Shown piece after piece: positions 8,066-16,884 of a DNA stretch of 64,000 nt; the first letter of the stretch is position 1, and each line of letters begins with the position of its first letter. Location of the stretch: the NCBI GenBank assembly GCA_022841325.1, contig JALHRS010000019.1, forward strand, positions 1 to 64,000, written 5' to 3'. A program made the position numbers and the translations under genes. Under the pieces are notes generated by a model. It did not search any database and was not told the origin of the DNA. It saw only the letters and a program-made list of their open reading frames with translations. This DNA is from Lysobacterales bacterium (GTDB taxonomy: Bacteria; Pseudomonadota; Gammaproteobacteria; Xanthomonadales; SZUA-5).

Positions 8066-8932
8066 TCAAGTTTCCAGCTGTGCCTGCGTTCGGGTCTCGA
8101 AATCACTGGCCTCGTGACGCTCGCGCAACTGACTGGAGGGCTCACCCCAGCTGCGGTTGACCATGCGGCCGCGCTGGACCGCCGGGCGCTGGGCGATCTG
8201 GTCGGTCCAGCGTTGCACATGGCGATAGTCCTGCACCTGCAGAAACTCGCCGGCCTCGTACAGCAGGCCCTTGGCCAATGCGCCGTACCAGGGCCAGACC
8301 GCGATGTCGGCGATGCTGTAGTCGGCGCCGGCCAGGAATTCGCTGTCGGCCAGTCGCCGGTCGAGCACGTCGAGCTGACGCTTGACCTCCATCGCAAAGC
8401 GATCGATGGGGTATTCCATCTTGCTCGGCGCGTAGGCGTAGAAATGACCGAAGCCACCGCCCAGATAGGGCGCACTGCCCATCTGCCAGAACAACCAGGA
8501 CAGGCACTCGGCGCGCCTTTCCGCCGCCGTGGGCAGAAAGGCACCGAACTTCTCGGCCAGATACAGCAGGATGGCGCCGGATTCGAACACCCGCACCGGC
8601 GCAGCGCCACTGCGGTCCAGCAGCGCTGGAATCTTGGAATTGGGGTTGACCGAAACAAAGCCGCTGCCGAACTGTTCGCCCTCGTTGATGTTGATCAGCC
8701 AGGCGTCGTATTCGGCTCCGGCATGCCCGAGCGCCCGCAACTCCTCCAGCATCACCGTCACCTTGACGCCGTTGGGTGTGGCCAGCGAATACAGCTGCAG
8801 CGGATGCCGGCCGGTCGGCAATTCCTGCTCATGGGTGGCGCCGGCCACGGGCCGGTTGATCCTGGCGAACTTGCCGCCGTTCTCCTTGTTCCAGACCCAG
8901 ATTTTCGGCGGCGTGTAGTTGCTCTGATCCAT
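8066..8932 (-). CDS. yghU: Glutathione transferase / disulfide-bond reductase, YghU type
   Basis: From ATG 8932, preceded by AGGAG at a good distance, the protein has 288 residues, like E. coli YghU. It starts MDQSNYTPPKIWVWNKENGG, the conserved N-terminal extension of the family that binds a second glutathione. A thioredoxin-like domain follows (LQLYSLATPNGVKVTVMLEE, then the glutathione-binding VNPNSKIPALLD and FESGAILLYLAEKFG). The C-terminal helical GST domain includes the N-capping box region (YSIADIAVWPW). YghU enzymes reduce disulfides and organic hydroperoxides with glutathione in the cytoplasm. A longer frame to 9106 exists but lacks family support. Confidence 0.93.
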   Translation of the reverse strand: MDQSNYTPPKIWVWNKENGGKFARINRPVAGATHEQELPTGRHPLQLYSLATPNGVKVTVMLEELRALGHAGAEYDAWLININEGEQFGSGFVSVNPNSKIPALLDRSGAAPVRVFESGAILLYLAEKFGAFLPTAAERRAECLSWLFWQMGSAPYLGGGFGHFYAYAPSKMEYPIDRFAMEVKRQLDVLDRRLADSEFLAGADYSIADIAVWPWYGALAKGLLYEAGEFLQVQDYRHVQRWTDQIAQRPAVQRGRMVNRSWGEPSSQLRERHEASDFETRTQAQLET

Positions 8933-9129
8933 GCAGTGCTCCTGGCCATAGCGAGTCGGTGCCTGTAGATCCCGGCAACCTCGATAGGACAACTCTACGG
9001 GATGGCGCCAATCTCCGATGTATACAGTCCGTCGTGACGACGGAGTTCGCCAGCAAGCCCTGATCCAAACTAGCCGCGAAACGAAACCCGTGTTACAAAG
9101 CGGCACCTTCCAATCAGGGGCTTCCAGCC

Positions 9130-9750
9130 ATGCGCACGATCAAGGGTTACGCAGCACTGAGCCTGGCGCTGGCCATGACACTGGCGGCGAGCAAGGTCGA
9201 AGCCTCCTTCCACCTGATGAAAGTGGTGCAGGTATTCCCGGGCACCGTGTCCGCTCCGAATGCCCAGTACGTGATGATCCAGATGTACTCTGGCGGTCAG
9301 AATCAGGTTGGTGGACACAAGATCTCGGTGTTTTCCGCCAACAACACCCTGGTGCAGGAATTCACCTTCGGATCAGCGGTATCCAATGGCGGCAATCAGG
9401 CCCGGATCCTGATCGCCACCGCCGAAGCGCAGACTCGCTTTGGCATTAGCGCCGACCTGACCATGACCGCGGTGATTCCTCTGGCAGGCGGAAAGGTCTG
9501 CTTCGACGCCATTCCGCTGGACTGCGTGGCCTGGGGCAACTACAGCGGCAGCGCCACCGGCGTGGGCACACCCTTCAACGCGGCCAATGGCCTGGTTCCG
9601 GGTCTGGCCGCGATCCGGCGGCTGGATATCGCTGGCGGCGCCGGCACCCTGGAAGCCGCGGACGACACCGATGACAGCGCCAACGATTTTGTCTCCGGCA
9701 TCCCGATTCCGCGCAACAACGATTGTCTGTTTCTGGGTAATCTGGAATAG
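9130..9750 (+). CDS. Secreted hypothetical protein, lamin-tail-like fold possible
   Basis: This 206-residue protein has a clear signal peptide (residues 1-25, ending near VEA-SF). The mature part is beta-rich, starting SFHLMKVVQVFPGTVSAPNA and QYVMIQMYSGGQNQVGGH. These resemble the opening strands of lamin-tail-like or similar extracellular beta-sandwich domains, in which an N-A-Q-Y-V-E-L-Q pattern precedes a GH turn. Two cysteines (VCFDAIPLDC) could pair. The C-terminus has an acidic DDTDDSAND stretch. No catalytic motif is visible. It is flanked by the divergent yghU-like gene and a decayed region. Confidence 0.6.
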   Translation: MRTIKGYAALSLALAMTLAASKVEASFHLMKVVQVFPGTVSAPNAQYVMIQMYSGGQNQVGGHKISVFSANNTLVQEFTFGSAVSNGGNQARILIATAEAQTRFGISADLTMTAVIPLAGGKVCFDAIPLDCVAWGNYSGSATGVGTPFNAANGLVPGLAAIRRLDIAGGAGTLEAADDTDDSANDFVSGIPIPRNNDCLFLGNLE

Positions 9751-9919
9751 CAGCGTGTGCGTCCTGCGGCACGATCTGGACCTGCTCCGCCGCAGCCGGC
9801 GGCTACCGCCAGCGCGGCAGCGGTAGCGGGGCCACCGACACGGACAGCAGTGAAGCGTACGGCAAGCTGCGCTTCAGTCCCGCCAGCAGCAGGCAGGCGA
9901 TACCAGACCGCGATACCAC
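9751..9919 (+). other. Gap with a possible decayed coding remnant
   Basis: Frame +1 can be read without stops from about 9760 to 9925. It gives a short Gly/Ser-rich segment (GGYRQRGSGSGATDTDSSEA, then YGKLRFSPASS) that resembles a barrel or loop fragment of an outer-membrane protein. There is no start codon or ribosome site. I record it as a possible remnant only. Confidence 0.25.
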
Positions 9920-10702
9920 TCAGCCGTAAGCGCGCTCATGGGCGCGCAACGTGGCCGAGACCTTGGCCAGGGCCTTGCGGATACGTTCGTGGATCGGGGC
10001 GCCGCGATTGCCATCGTCGGCCAGCGTAGTGGTATGCGCGGCACACAGGTTCTCAGCGCTCTTCCAGCGCTTGATCAGGGCCTCGGCCCAATCGCGGAAC
10101 TCCCCGGCGGCACCGGCGCGCTTTTGCAGGGCCATGGCCAAGGTCGGGTGAAAGCTCAGCAGATCGGGCACACCGAGCAGACGCATGGGCAGCGGCAGAC
10201 GCACATACATCAGGGTGTCATCGACGTGGATGGTCTGCGTGGCCTTATGCAGTGCCAGCACCGATGAGAAATGCACATTGTCGTTGGCCGAAATGAAGTC
10301 CACACCCTGCGGCACCGAGAACTCGAGGTCCTCGGCGTATTTCCGGTGCAGTCCGGCATCCTCGGTACGCAACTTCTCCCATGGCAGCTCCGGGTAACGG
10401 TCGAGGTGACGCTGGGTCCCGTAGAGCTTGGCTTTCGGATAGCGCTCATGCATGGCCTGGACATGCACGGTGTGGAAGGGATGCAGATTGAGGATGGCCT
10501 CGATCTGCTTGCCGCCGCCGGTGATGTCATTCACGGCCTCGGCCTGGGAAGCGCTGAGGGTGTAGGAATCGAGGAACAGGAACTTGCCGTTGCTGCGCTG
10601 GATCAGCGAGATATGGGTGCCGATGTCGACCAGACCGGCAATCCGGAAGGATCCGCGGAAATTCCAGAAGCTGTCGCCGATGGCGATGATGTCCTTGCTC
10701 AT
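9920..10702 (-). CDS. Metallo-beta-lactamase-fold protein (DUF4336-like), function unknown
   Basis: From ATG 10702 this is a 260-residue cytoplasmic protein. The N-terminal half alternates strands as in the metallo-beta-lactamase fold (FRIAGLVDIGTHISLIQRSN, LFLDSYTLSA). It carries a His-rich loop LNLHPFHTVHVQAMHE where these enzymes have HxHxDH, and a later HVDDTLMYV that could supply metal ligands. The metal site departs from the canonical HxHxDH, as in DUF4336-like proteins, so hydrolase activity is not certain. The longer frame to 10873 lies in repeat DNA and is not favoured. Confidence 0.6.
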   Translation of the reverse strand: MSKDIIAIGDSFWNFRGSFRIAGLVDIGTHISLIQRSNGKFLFLDSYTLSASQAEAVNDITGGGKQIEAILNLHPFHTVHVQAMHERYPKAKLYGTQRHLDRYPELPWEKLRTEDAGLHRKYAEDLEFSVPQGVDFISANDNVHFSSVLALHKATQTIHVDDTLMYVRLPLPMRLLGVPDLLSFHPTLAMALQKRAGAAGEFRDWAEALIKRWKSAENLCAAHTTTLADDGNRGAPIHERIRKALAKVSATLRAHERAYG

Positions 10703-10778
10703 GTCAGTCACTGCCGTGCGTGGATGCGGCCAGCCTAGCGGATTTCGGCTGATAAGGAGTTCGAAGCCCTCGGTTGCT

Positions 10779-10804
10779 GTGGGAGCGGGCTCTGTCCGCG
10801 ATCG
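10779..10804. repeat. REP-like palindrome
   Basis: CTGTGGGAGCGGGCTCTGTC is followed by CGCGA. It is the GTGGGAGCGG type of REP known from Pseudomonas and Xanthomonadales, here as a solo copy. Confidence 0.75.
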
Positions 10805-10895
10805 ATTCTGGCCAGTGGTTGCAGCATCGCGGGCGGAGCCCGGACACAGGGGGCACCAGCAGTCGCGCCGCAAGGGCGCTCCAGACGGACGTGCT

Positions 10896-11111
10896 CTGTA
10901 GGAGCGACCTTGCGTCGCGACCGTCAGCCTCCAGCCGCCGAAGTGCAGGTCCTTCGAGAAATGCGGTCAGAAGCGGAACGCTGAGAACGCTGAGATGCGC
11001 AGAGAGCGCGGAGCGAGGCAAGAGGATCAGGAGAGGCATTTCTCTGCGTTCTCTGCGGCCCTCGGCGTTCTCCGCGTTGACGTCCTTGCTGGCAAGCTAC
11101 CGCTCCCACAG
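10896..11111. repeat. REP-bounded composite element with family B core, copy 1
   Basis: It begins CTGTAGGAGCG and ends CGCTCCCACAG, imperfect terminal inverted repeats of the REP type. The core is family B: GCGGAACGCTGAGAACGCTG near 10975 and CGTTCTCTGCGGCCCTCGGC near 11047. About 200 bases are closely related to 13940-14166, including GCGTCGCGACCGTCAG, GCGGTCAGAAGCGGAACG and GGCAAGCTAC. Confidence 0.8.
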
Positions 11112-11255
11112 GGACCGTTGCGGCCCGCCCCTCGCTTTGCGGTGCATCAATGAGTTGTCGGCGGTCTGTCGTAGAGTGCGTTCTGGCGCGCGCATCGTGA
11201 TCTGTCGCCGGCGCCTGAAGTTTCGCCACGACCTCCGCAGCTACAGGAAGCGCCC

Positions 11256-12941
11256 ATGAAATCCGATATCGAGATTGCCCGTGCGGCCAAGTTGACCGCG
11301 ATTGCTGAAGTCGGAGCCAGGCTGGGCATTCCATCAGACGCCGTGGTGCCCTACGGTCGCGGCATGGCCAAGGTGGACCCGGATTTTCTGGCCGGACTGG
11401 CGGATCGACCCGACGGGCGACTGATCCTGGTCACGGCGATCAGCCCGACGCCGGCCGGCGAGGGCAAGACCACCACGCTGATCGGCCTCGGCGACGCCCT
11501 CAACCGCATGGGCAAACGCACTGCCATCTGCCTGCGCGAACCTTCGCTGGGCCCCTGCTTCGGCATGAAGGGTGGCGCGGCAGGCGGCGGCTATTCCCAG
11601 GTGGTGCCGATGGAACAGATCAATCTGCATTTCACCGGCGATTTTCATGCAATCACCTCGGCCCACAATCTGCTGGCGGCCATGATCGACAACCATGTGC
11701 ACTGGGGCAATGAGCTTGGCCTCGACCGTCGGCGCATCACCTGGCGGCGGGCGGTGGACATGAATGACCGCGCGCTGCGTTCGATCATCAGCTCGCTCGG
11801 CGGAGCCGCCAATGGCTATCCGCGCGAAGACGGATTCGACATCTCGGTGGCTTCCGAAGTGATGGCGGTGTTCTGCCTGGCGCGGGATCTGAAGGACCTG
11901 GAGGCGCGTCTGGGCCGCATCGTCATCGGCTACAAACGCGACAAGTCGCCGGTCACGGCCGCCGATCTGAAGGCGCCCGGCGCCATGACCGTGCTGCTCA
12001 AGGACGCGCTCTCGCCCAATCTGGTGCAGACGCTGGAAGGCAATCCGGCCTTCGTCCACGGTGGTCCCTTTGCCAATATCGCCCACGGCTGCAACTCGGT
12101 GATCGCCACCCGCGCCGGATTGAAGCTGGCCGACTTCGTGGTCACCGAGGCCGGTTTCGGTGCTGACCTCGGCGCCGAGAAGTTCTTCGACATCAAATGC
12201 CGCAAGGCCGGACTGAAGCCAGCAGCGGCGGTGATCGTGGCCACCATGCGTGCCTTGAAAATGCATGGCGGTGTGCCGCGCGATCAGCTCGGCAACGAAG
12301 ATCTGACGGCATTGCGCCGTGGCCTGGCCAATCTCGATCGGCATGTGCGCAATGTGGCCAAATACGGCGTGCCCGCGGTGGTCGCGATCAACACTTTTCC
12401 CACCGACACCGAGGCCGAGCATCACCTGGTCATTCAGGCCTGCCGCGAGAACCTCGGCGTGGATGCCATTGTCTGCCGCAACTGGGCCGAAGGCGGTCGT
12501 GGCGCCGAAGATCTGGCGAAGGCGGTGATCACGCTCACCGACACGCCCGAAGCCCTCGATGGCCGCGGTTTCAGGCCGCTCTATGCCGACGATCTGTCGC
12601 TTTGGGAAAAGGTGCGCACGGTGGCCACCGAGATCTATCACGCCGGCGACATCATCGCCGACAAGAAGATCCGCGACCGCTTCCGCGAGCTGCAGGATGC
12701 CGGCTACGGCGATCTGCCGGTTTGCATCGCCAAGACCCAGTATTCCTTCTCCACCGATCCCGATCTGCCCAACGCACCCAGCGGTCACACCGTGCCGATA
12801 CGCGAAGTGCGACTGGCGGCCGGCGCCGGTTTCATCGTCGTCATCTGCGGCGAGATCATGACCATGCCCGGCCTGCCCAGATCACCGGCCGCCGAACGTA
12901 TCCATATCGATGAGCAGGGGCTGACGCAGGGGCTGTTCTAG
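11256..12941 (+). CDS. fhs: Formate--tetrahydrofolate ligase
   Basis: This enzyme makes 10-formyl-tetrahydrofolate from formate, ATP and tetrahydrofolate. The 561-residue length is normal for the family. The ATP-binding P-loop [18 protein letters not shown] is near residues 66-83. The conserved [20 protein letters not shown] and the [11 protein letters not shown] segment follow. AGGAAG precedes ATG 11256. It is convergent with folD, whose product interconverts 10-formyl- and 5,10-methylene-tetrahydrofolate. The two neighbours therefore supply a complete route between formate and methylene-folate. Confidence 0.97.
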   Translation: MKSDIEIARAAKLTAIAEVGARLGIPSDAVVPYGRGMAKVDPDFLAGLADRPDGRLILVTAISPTPAGEGKTTTLIGLGDALNRMGKRTAICLREPSLGPCFGMKGGAAGGGYSQVVPMEQINLHFTGDFHAITSAHNLLAAMIDNHVHWGNELGLDRRRITWRRAVDMNDRALRSIISSLGGAANGYPREDGFDISVASEVMAVFCLARDLKDLEARLGRIVIGYKRDKSPVTAADLKAPGAMTVLLKDALSPNLVQTLEGNPAFVHGGPFANIAHGCNSVIATRAGLKLADFVVTEAGFGADLGAEKFFDIKCRKAGLKPAAAVIVATMRALKMHGGVPRDQLGNEDLTALRRGLANLDRHVRNVAKYGVPAVVAINTFPTDTEAEHHLVIQACRENLGVDAIVCRNWAEGGRGAEDLAKAVITLTDTPEALDGRGFRPLYADDLSLWEKVRTVATEIYHAGDIIADKKIRDRFRELQDAGYGDLPVCIAKTQYSFSTDPDLPNAPSGHTVPIREVRLAAGAGFIVVICGEIMTMPGLPRSPAAERIHIDEQGLTQGLF

Positions 12942-12961
12942 CGCTCGATTCAGAAAAAGCA

Positions 12962-12977
12962 GCGGAGCAAGCTCCGC
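12962..12977. terminator. Short hairpin between fhs and folD
   Basis: GCGGAG-CAAG-CTCCGC forms a 6-bp stem just after the fhs stop and just before the folD stop on the other strand. There is no T-run on the fhs side, so the terminator call is weak. Confidence 0.4.
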
Positions 12978-12978
12978 G

Positions 12979-13854
12979 CTACGAGGGCAAGCCCTCGCGC
13001 CGCAGATAGGCGGTGAGGGTGTTTTCCAGCAGACAGGCAATGGTCATGGGCCCTACTCCGCCCGGGACCGGGGTAATGGCGCCGGCGATCGGCACGACGG
13101 CATCGAAATCGACATCGCCGACCAAGCGCGTGCCGCCGTCGGCGGTGGCGATGCGGTTGATGCCGACGTCGATCACGATCGCACCCGGTTTGACATGCGC
13201 GGCACCCAGAAAATGCGGCTTGCCCAGCGCTGCGATCAGCAGATCGGCCTGCTGGCAGAGGCCCGGCAGGTTCCGCGTGCGCGAGTGCGCCACCGTCACC
13301 GTGCAGTTCTGCTGCAGCAGCAGTTGTGCCATCGGTTTGCCGACGATGTTGGAACGACCGACGATCACCGCGTGCATGCCGGCCAGATCGGCGCCGGCGC
13401 GCTTTGCCAGCATCACGCAGCCGCGCGGCGTACATGGCACCAGTGCCGGCAGACCGGCCGACAGGCGGCCGACATTGATGGGATGAAAGCCATCGACATC
13501 CTTGGACGGGTCTATGGCTTCGATGACGCGATCGGCATTGATGGCCACCGGCAGGGGCAGCTGCACCAGTATCCCGTCGACCTGCGGGTCGGCGTTGAGT
13601 TCTGCCACCACCGACAGCAGTTCCTGCTCCGTGGTCTGCTCGGGCAGCCGACGCTCGAAGGAGCGCATGCCCACAGCCACGGTCATTTTAGCCTTCATGC
13701 CGACGTAGACCTGGCTGGCCGGGTCGCCGCCGACCAGCACCACCGCCAAGCCTGGCGCGCGCCTGTTGGCAGCCGTCAGCGCCGCGACCTGTTGCCCCAC
13801 GCGCTCGCGCAGCTCCGCCGCGAGCGCCTTGCCATCCAGAATGATTGCCGACAT
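12979..13854 (-). CDS. folD: Methylenetetrahydrofolate dehydrogenase / methenyl-THF cyclohydrolase
   Basis: This is a bifunctional 291-residue cytoplasmic enzyme that oxidises 5,10-methylene-THF with NADP and hydrolyses the methenyl product to 10-formyl-THF. It shows the YVGMKAKM segment containing the catalytic Lys, the signature [16 protein letters not shown], the dinucleotide site [14 protein letters not shown] and the late [10 protein letters not shown] motif. It is convergent with fhs, with about 37 bases between the stops. Confidence 0.97.
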   Translation of the reverse strand: MSAIILDGKALAAELRERVGQQVAALTAANRRAPGLAVVLVGGDPASQVYVGMKAKMTVAVGMRSFERRLPEQTTEQELLSVVAELNADPQVDGILVQLPLPVAINADRVIEAIDPSKDVDGFHPINVGRLSAGLPALVPCTPRGCVMLAKRAGADLAGMHAVIVGRSNIVGKPMAQLLLQQNCTVTVAHSRTRNLPGLCQQADLLIAALGKPHFLGAAHVKPGAIVIDVGINRIATADGGTRLVGDVDFDAVVPIAGAITPVPGGVGPMTIACLLENTLTAYLRREGLPS

Positions 13855-14201
13855 CTCGAGTCCGCCTGACTGACCGGGAGACCAGATCCTAGCGCGCCCC
13901 TGCCGGCCGCGTGATGGCCTCGATCAAGCCCGCATCCCCCTGTGGGAGCGGGTCGCGTCGCGACCGTCAGCGTCGGGCCGCGGAGGCGTTGGTCTCCGGA
14001 GAAGTGTGGTCAGAAGCGGAACGCGGAGAACGCAGAGAGGCGCGGAGAACGCGGAGCGAGACAAAGCGGATCAAGAGAGGCTTTTCCCTGCGTTCTCTGC
14101 GGCCCTCTGCGTTCTCCGCGTTGAAGCTCTTGTTGGCAAGCTACAGCTGTCAGCCCGCTCCCACAGGAGTCAAAAGCAATCGCGTCGCGACCTTCCGAGA
14201 C
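13855..14201. other. Gene-free interval occupied by a repeat element
   Basis: Almost all of it is the REP-bounded composite at 13940-14166. The rest is the folD upstream region (13855-13939) and the short tail before the TonB receptor stop. No gene is visible. Confidence 0.7.
13940..14166. repeat. REP-bounded composite element with family B core, copy 2
   Basis: The outer ends CTGTGGGAGCG and CGCTCCCACAG are exact inverted repeats. Inside is a family B hairpin with arms AACGCGGAGAACGCAGAG (14020-14037) and CTCTGCGTTCTCCGCGTT (14105-14122), an exact 18-bp match. It shares most of its length with 10896-11111, which argues that the whole composite moves or duplicates as one unit. Confidence 0.85.
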
Positions 14202-16160
14202 TCAATGCACCGTCCAGATCACGCTCAGGCCCACCGAGCGCTCCTGGGCGAAAGTCGAGAGTTCGTCGGCGGTGGCGTAATAGTCCTCGTTCAGGGCGTT
14301 GCGCACGAAGAGCTGCACGTCCACGCTGGGGTTGACGTGGAAGCGCAGGTCCAGATCGAGCACATCGACCGAGGCACGCTCCACCTCTTCGAATCCAGGC
14401 CGGTTCATGCGCCAGCGGTGGCTGTAGAAGGCGCCCAGCGTGAATCGGGAGAAATCGTAGCGGGCCTCCAGCGTGGCCGTCAGCGGTGGACTGCCGTACA
14501 GCGGATCGCCGGTGAGCATGTCCTTGCTGCGCACCAGCGTGCTGCTGCCGCGCAGGGTGAAGTCGGCCGTTGGCGTCCAGGTCAAGGCGGCTTCAACACC
14601 GTGAAGCTTGCCGCGGCCGATATTGGTGTAACCGTTGACGCCGGGCGCGATCGCAAACAGCTGGATCAAATCGTCGACATCGGTGCGCCAGACATGCACT
14701 TCGGCGCCCCAGTCGCCGGCATGCCAGGCATAACCCAGATCGACGCCGAAGGAATGCTCTGCGCCCAGGTTCGGATTGCCGACGATTTCGCCCTGCGGGG
14801 TGACGCCGGTGAAGAAGCGCTCTTCCAGCGTGGCGAAGCGATAGCCGGTGGACAGATTCAGAGTCCACAGGCTGGAATCGTTCGGCGTCCAGGCCATGCC
14901 GGCGGTGACAGCCGTGTCCGAATCGCTGGAGTCGGCACCCGACTGCTGCTGCTTCTGCCAGCTGTGGCGAATGCCAATTTCGGTGCTGAGTTCCTCGGAG
15001 GCCTGCCAGTCGCTCAGCGCGAATAACGACCAGTTATCCTCACTGGCATCGCGCAGGCTGTAGGTGCGGTTGCTCAGGGTTCGACGGGCATCGAAACCGT
15101 TGACATTGCGGCGACCGAGAAACTCCAGGCCGATGTTGTGACTGAAATCGCCCACATCGAACACCTGCTGCAGCGTGCCGCCCATATCCCTGCTTTCGAT
15201 GAAGGCAAAAGTGTCCACCGAACCCGGGCGCTGGTTGTAGGTCAGCAGCGATTGGTCATGCCCGTGCAGGCTGACTTCGAAACCGTTGTCGTGACTCAGG
15301 CGCAGTCGGCCGAGCGTGTGCTCGTCCTTGGGGTAGGTGGTGTCGCGCGCCGGGAAGCGGCTGTTCGACTTGCCGATGTTCTCGGTGCGCGAGGGCAGCA
15401 GCAGCGCGTCCAGATCGAAGTCGCCGATGCGGGTGCGGTATTGCAGACTGGCGCTGTCGCGCTCGAAGCTGGTGTTCAGCGGCGTGCCGTTGGCAGCCTG
15501 ACTGTCGCCAGCCTGATGGCGGGACACGCCGACCGAGAAGGATTCGCTGCCATAGCCTCCCATCAACGAATACTCGTCCCCGGAACTGGCGTAGGACGCC
15601 GCCGCCGTGGCGCTGTCGAACCAGCGCGGCTCGATGGAGATGGCGCCACCCAGTGCACCCGGACCGAAGTGCACGGTCGCCGGTCCGCGGGTCACGCTGA
15701 TGGCGCCGAGCAGCGAGGGCTCGACGAAAGACACCGGTACACCGGCGCGGCGCTGCGCGGTGACCGGCATGCCGCCGACCAGCACCAGGATGCCGTTGCC
15801 ACCGCTGCCACGGATGGAGAAGGTCTCGAAGATGCCGTTCTGACCGGTGGCGCCGATGCCCGGCAGACGCGTGACCAGATCCTGAAAGTCGGACGGCGAT
15901 CCGGCCTCGTCCTGCCATTCGACGATATTGGTCGCGAGCGCAGAGGGTACGTCTGCAGCCGTGCCTTTGGCGGTGACATTGACCGCCTCGCCCAGCCACG
16001 GCGACTCACTGCTGCCGCCGACCGAGCCACGCCCGGAATACTTGCGGGCCTCGGCGGTCTCGGAGTTGGGCTCCCCTTCGTCGGCATGGACTGATGATGG
16101 CGCGGCGACTGCGAAGGCTAAAGCCGCAGCGATCACGCTGCAGGACAAGGTCTGCGGCAC
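14202..16160 (-). CDS. TonB-dependent outer-membrane receptor
   Basis: This 652-residue receptor imports an unknown ligand, probably a metal chelate or similar nutrient, using TonB energy. It starts at GTG 16160 with GGAGA upstream and has a signal peptide (residues 1-26, ending VHA-DE). The plug domain spans roughly residues 60-175: LVTRLPGIGATGQNG, IRGSGGNGILVLVGGMPV, VTRGPATVHFGPGALGGAIS. About 22 barrel strands follow, including the RFATLEERFFTG and NPNLGAEHSFGVDLGYAW landmarks near the end. The last residues are IWTVH, so the usual terminal aromatic is replaced by His. It has no regulatory neighbour, and repeat DNA lies on both sides. Confidence 0.92.
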   Translation of the reverse strand: MPQTLSCSVIAAALAFAVAAPSSVHADEGEPNSETAEARKYSGRGSVGGSSESPWLGEAVNVTAKGTAADVPSALATNIVEWQDEAGSPSDFQDLVTRLPGIGATGQNGIFETFSIRGSGGNGILVLVGGMPVTAQRRAGVPVSFVEPSLLGAISVTRGPATVHFGPGALGGAISIEPRWFDSATAAASYASSGDEYSLMGGYGSESFSVGVSRHQAGDSQAANGTPLNTSFERDSASLQYRTRIGDFDLDALLLPSRTENIGKSNSRFPARDTTYPKDEHTLGRLRLSHDNGFEVSLHGHDQSLLTYNQRPGSVDTFAFIESRDMGGTLQQVFDVGDFSHNIGLEFLGRRNVNGFDARRTLSNRTYSLRDASEDNWSLFALSDWQASEELSTEIGIRHSWQKQQQSGADSSDSDTAVTAGMAWTPNDSSLWTLNLSTGYRFATLEERFFTGVTPQGEIVGNPNLGAEHSFGVDLGYAWHAGDWGAEVHVWRTDVDDLIQLFAIAPGVNGYTNIGRGKLHGVEAALTWTPTADFTLRGSSTLVRSKDMLTGDPLYGSPPLTATLEARYDFSRFTLGAFYSHRWRMNRPGFEEVERASVDVLDLDLRFHVNPSVDVQLFVRNALNEDYYATADELSTFAQERSVGLSVIWTVH

Positions 16161-16292
16161 GGGCAGGTCTCCAAAGAATGCTGCGTCGGAAAGACGCGCG
16201 ATACCGGAGTTTAAGCAAGGCGACTTTCCGCGAAATCAACTCCAGGTACCGAGCGACATCCACCGGAGGTGGGAGCCGGCAGTGACGAATGA

Positions 16293-16367
16293 GGAGGGCG
16301 CCGCGCTGCGGCGCCGCTTTGCCTGGTCCGAAGATCGACAGCGGCCGCGCAGGCGCGCGTCCATCCT
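16293..16367 (+). repeat. Dispersed repeat family A, copy 2
   Basis: It is nearly identical to 1245-1318 over its first 35 bases (GGAGGGCGCCGCGCTGCGGC, then GCCGCTTTGCCTGG) and again over GCGGCCGCGCAGGCGCGCGT. The divergence is confined to the middle. Confidence 0.75.
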
Positions 16368-16660
16368 CGAATCCGCGCCGAGCCGGCATTCGCCTTCCAG
16401 GTACGCTTTCCACTGTTTGTTCTGCCGTAGCGCGGCTCCGGCGCGCGTAAGCTAGCGTGAGCGCCAGCGGATCTTCGCGCCGGCGGCCGCGGCTCCGTGG
16501 ACGGCAAGGCGCCGGGCGCCTCGCGTCGGTGGATAGTCGCTCCATCAAAGCCTGCAGACGCGAAGGACCCGGGCTACGCCAGCCAGGGGCACTGCATAGC
16601 CCGCAGGCAGTTCCGGGCCGGACCAAATGGCCTGCAATGCCACCGAATCCCTTCTGTTGT

Positions 16661-16728
16661 GGGTCCAGACTTGTCTGGAGGCTTCATCAACACCCTGCCA
16701 GGAGCGTCCAGACAAGTCTGGACCTACA
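16661..16728. repeat. Inverted pair of family E palindromes
   Basis: GGTCCAGACTTGTCTGGA (from 16662) and TCCAGACAAGTCTGGACC (to 16724) are exact inverted copies, each itself a near-perfect palindrome, with about 26 bases between them. One more copy sits at 22071-22098. Confidence 0.8.
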
Positions 16729-16884
16729 AGAGCTCGCGGCCTTTCCCCTGCCCCTGCCCCCTACCGCGTGCCCCGTGCGGCAATGCCATTTCGCCGCTGG
16801 CAATACCGGGTCCCACGGAAACGACGGAATCTGCGCATCCGCTACGTTCTAATCGCAGGTCGACAACTGCGGAGAAGTATCAGC

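Larger units (their letters stand above)
10703..11255. other. Gene-free interval rich in REP-like repeats
   Basis: It holds a single REP-like palindrome (10779-10804) and a REP-bounded composite element (10896-11111). About 140 bases then remain upstream of fhs, which should hold its promoter. No protein or RNA gene is visible. Confidence 0.7.
16161..16884. other. Long gene-free interval with repeats upstream of the exporter
   Basis: It spans about 720 bases between the divergent TonB receptor and macA-like genes. It holds repeat A copy 2 (16293-16367), an inverted pair of family E palindromes (16661-16728) and a C-rich run (about 16740-16782) resembling the 28.7-kb tandem repeat. Open frames here have no protein features. 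Confidence 0.7.
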
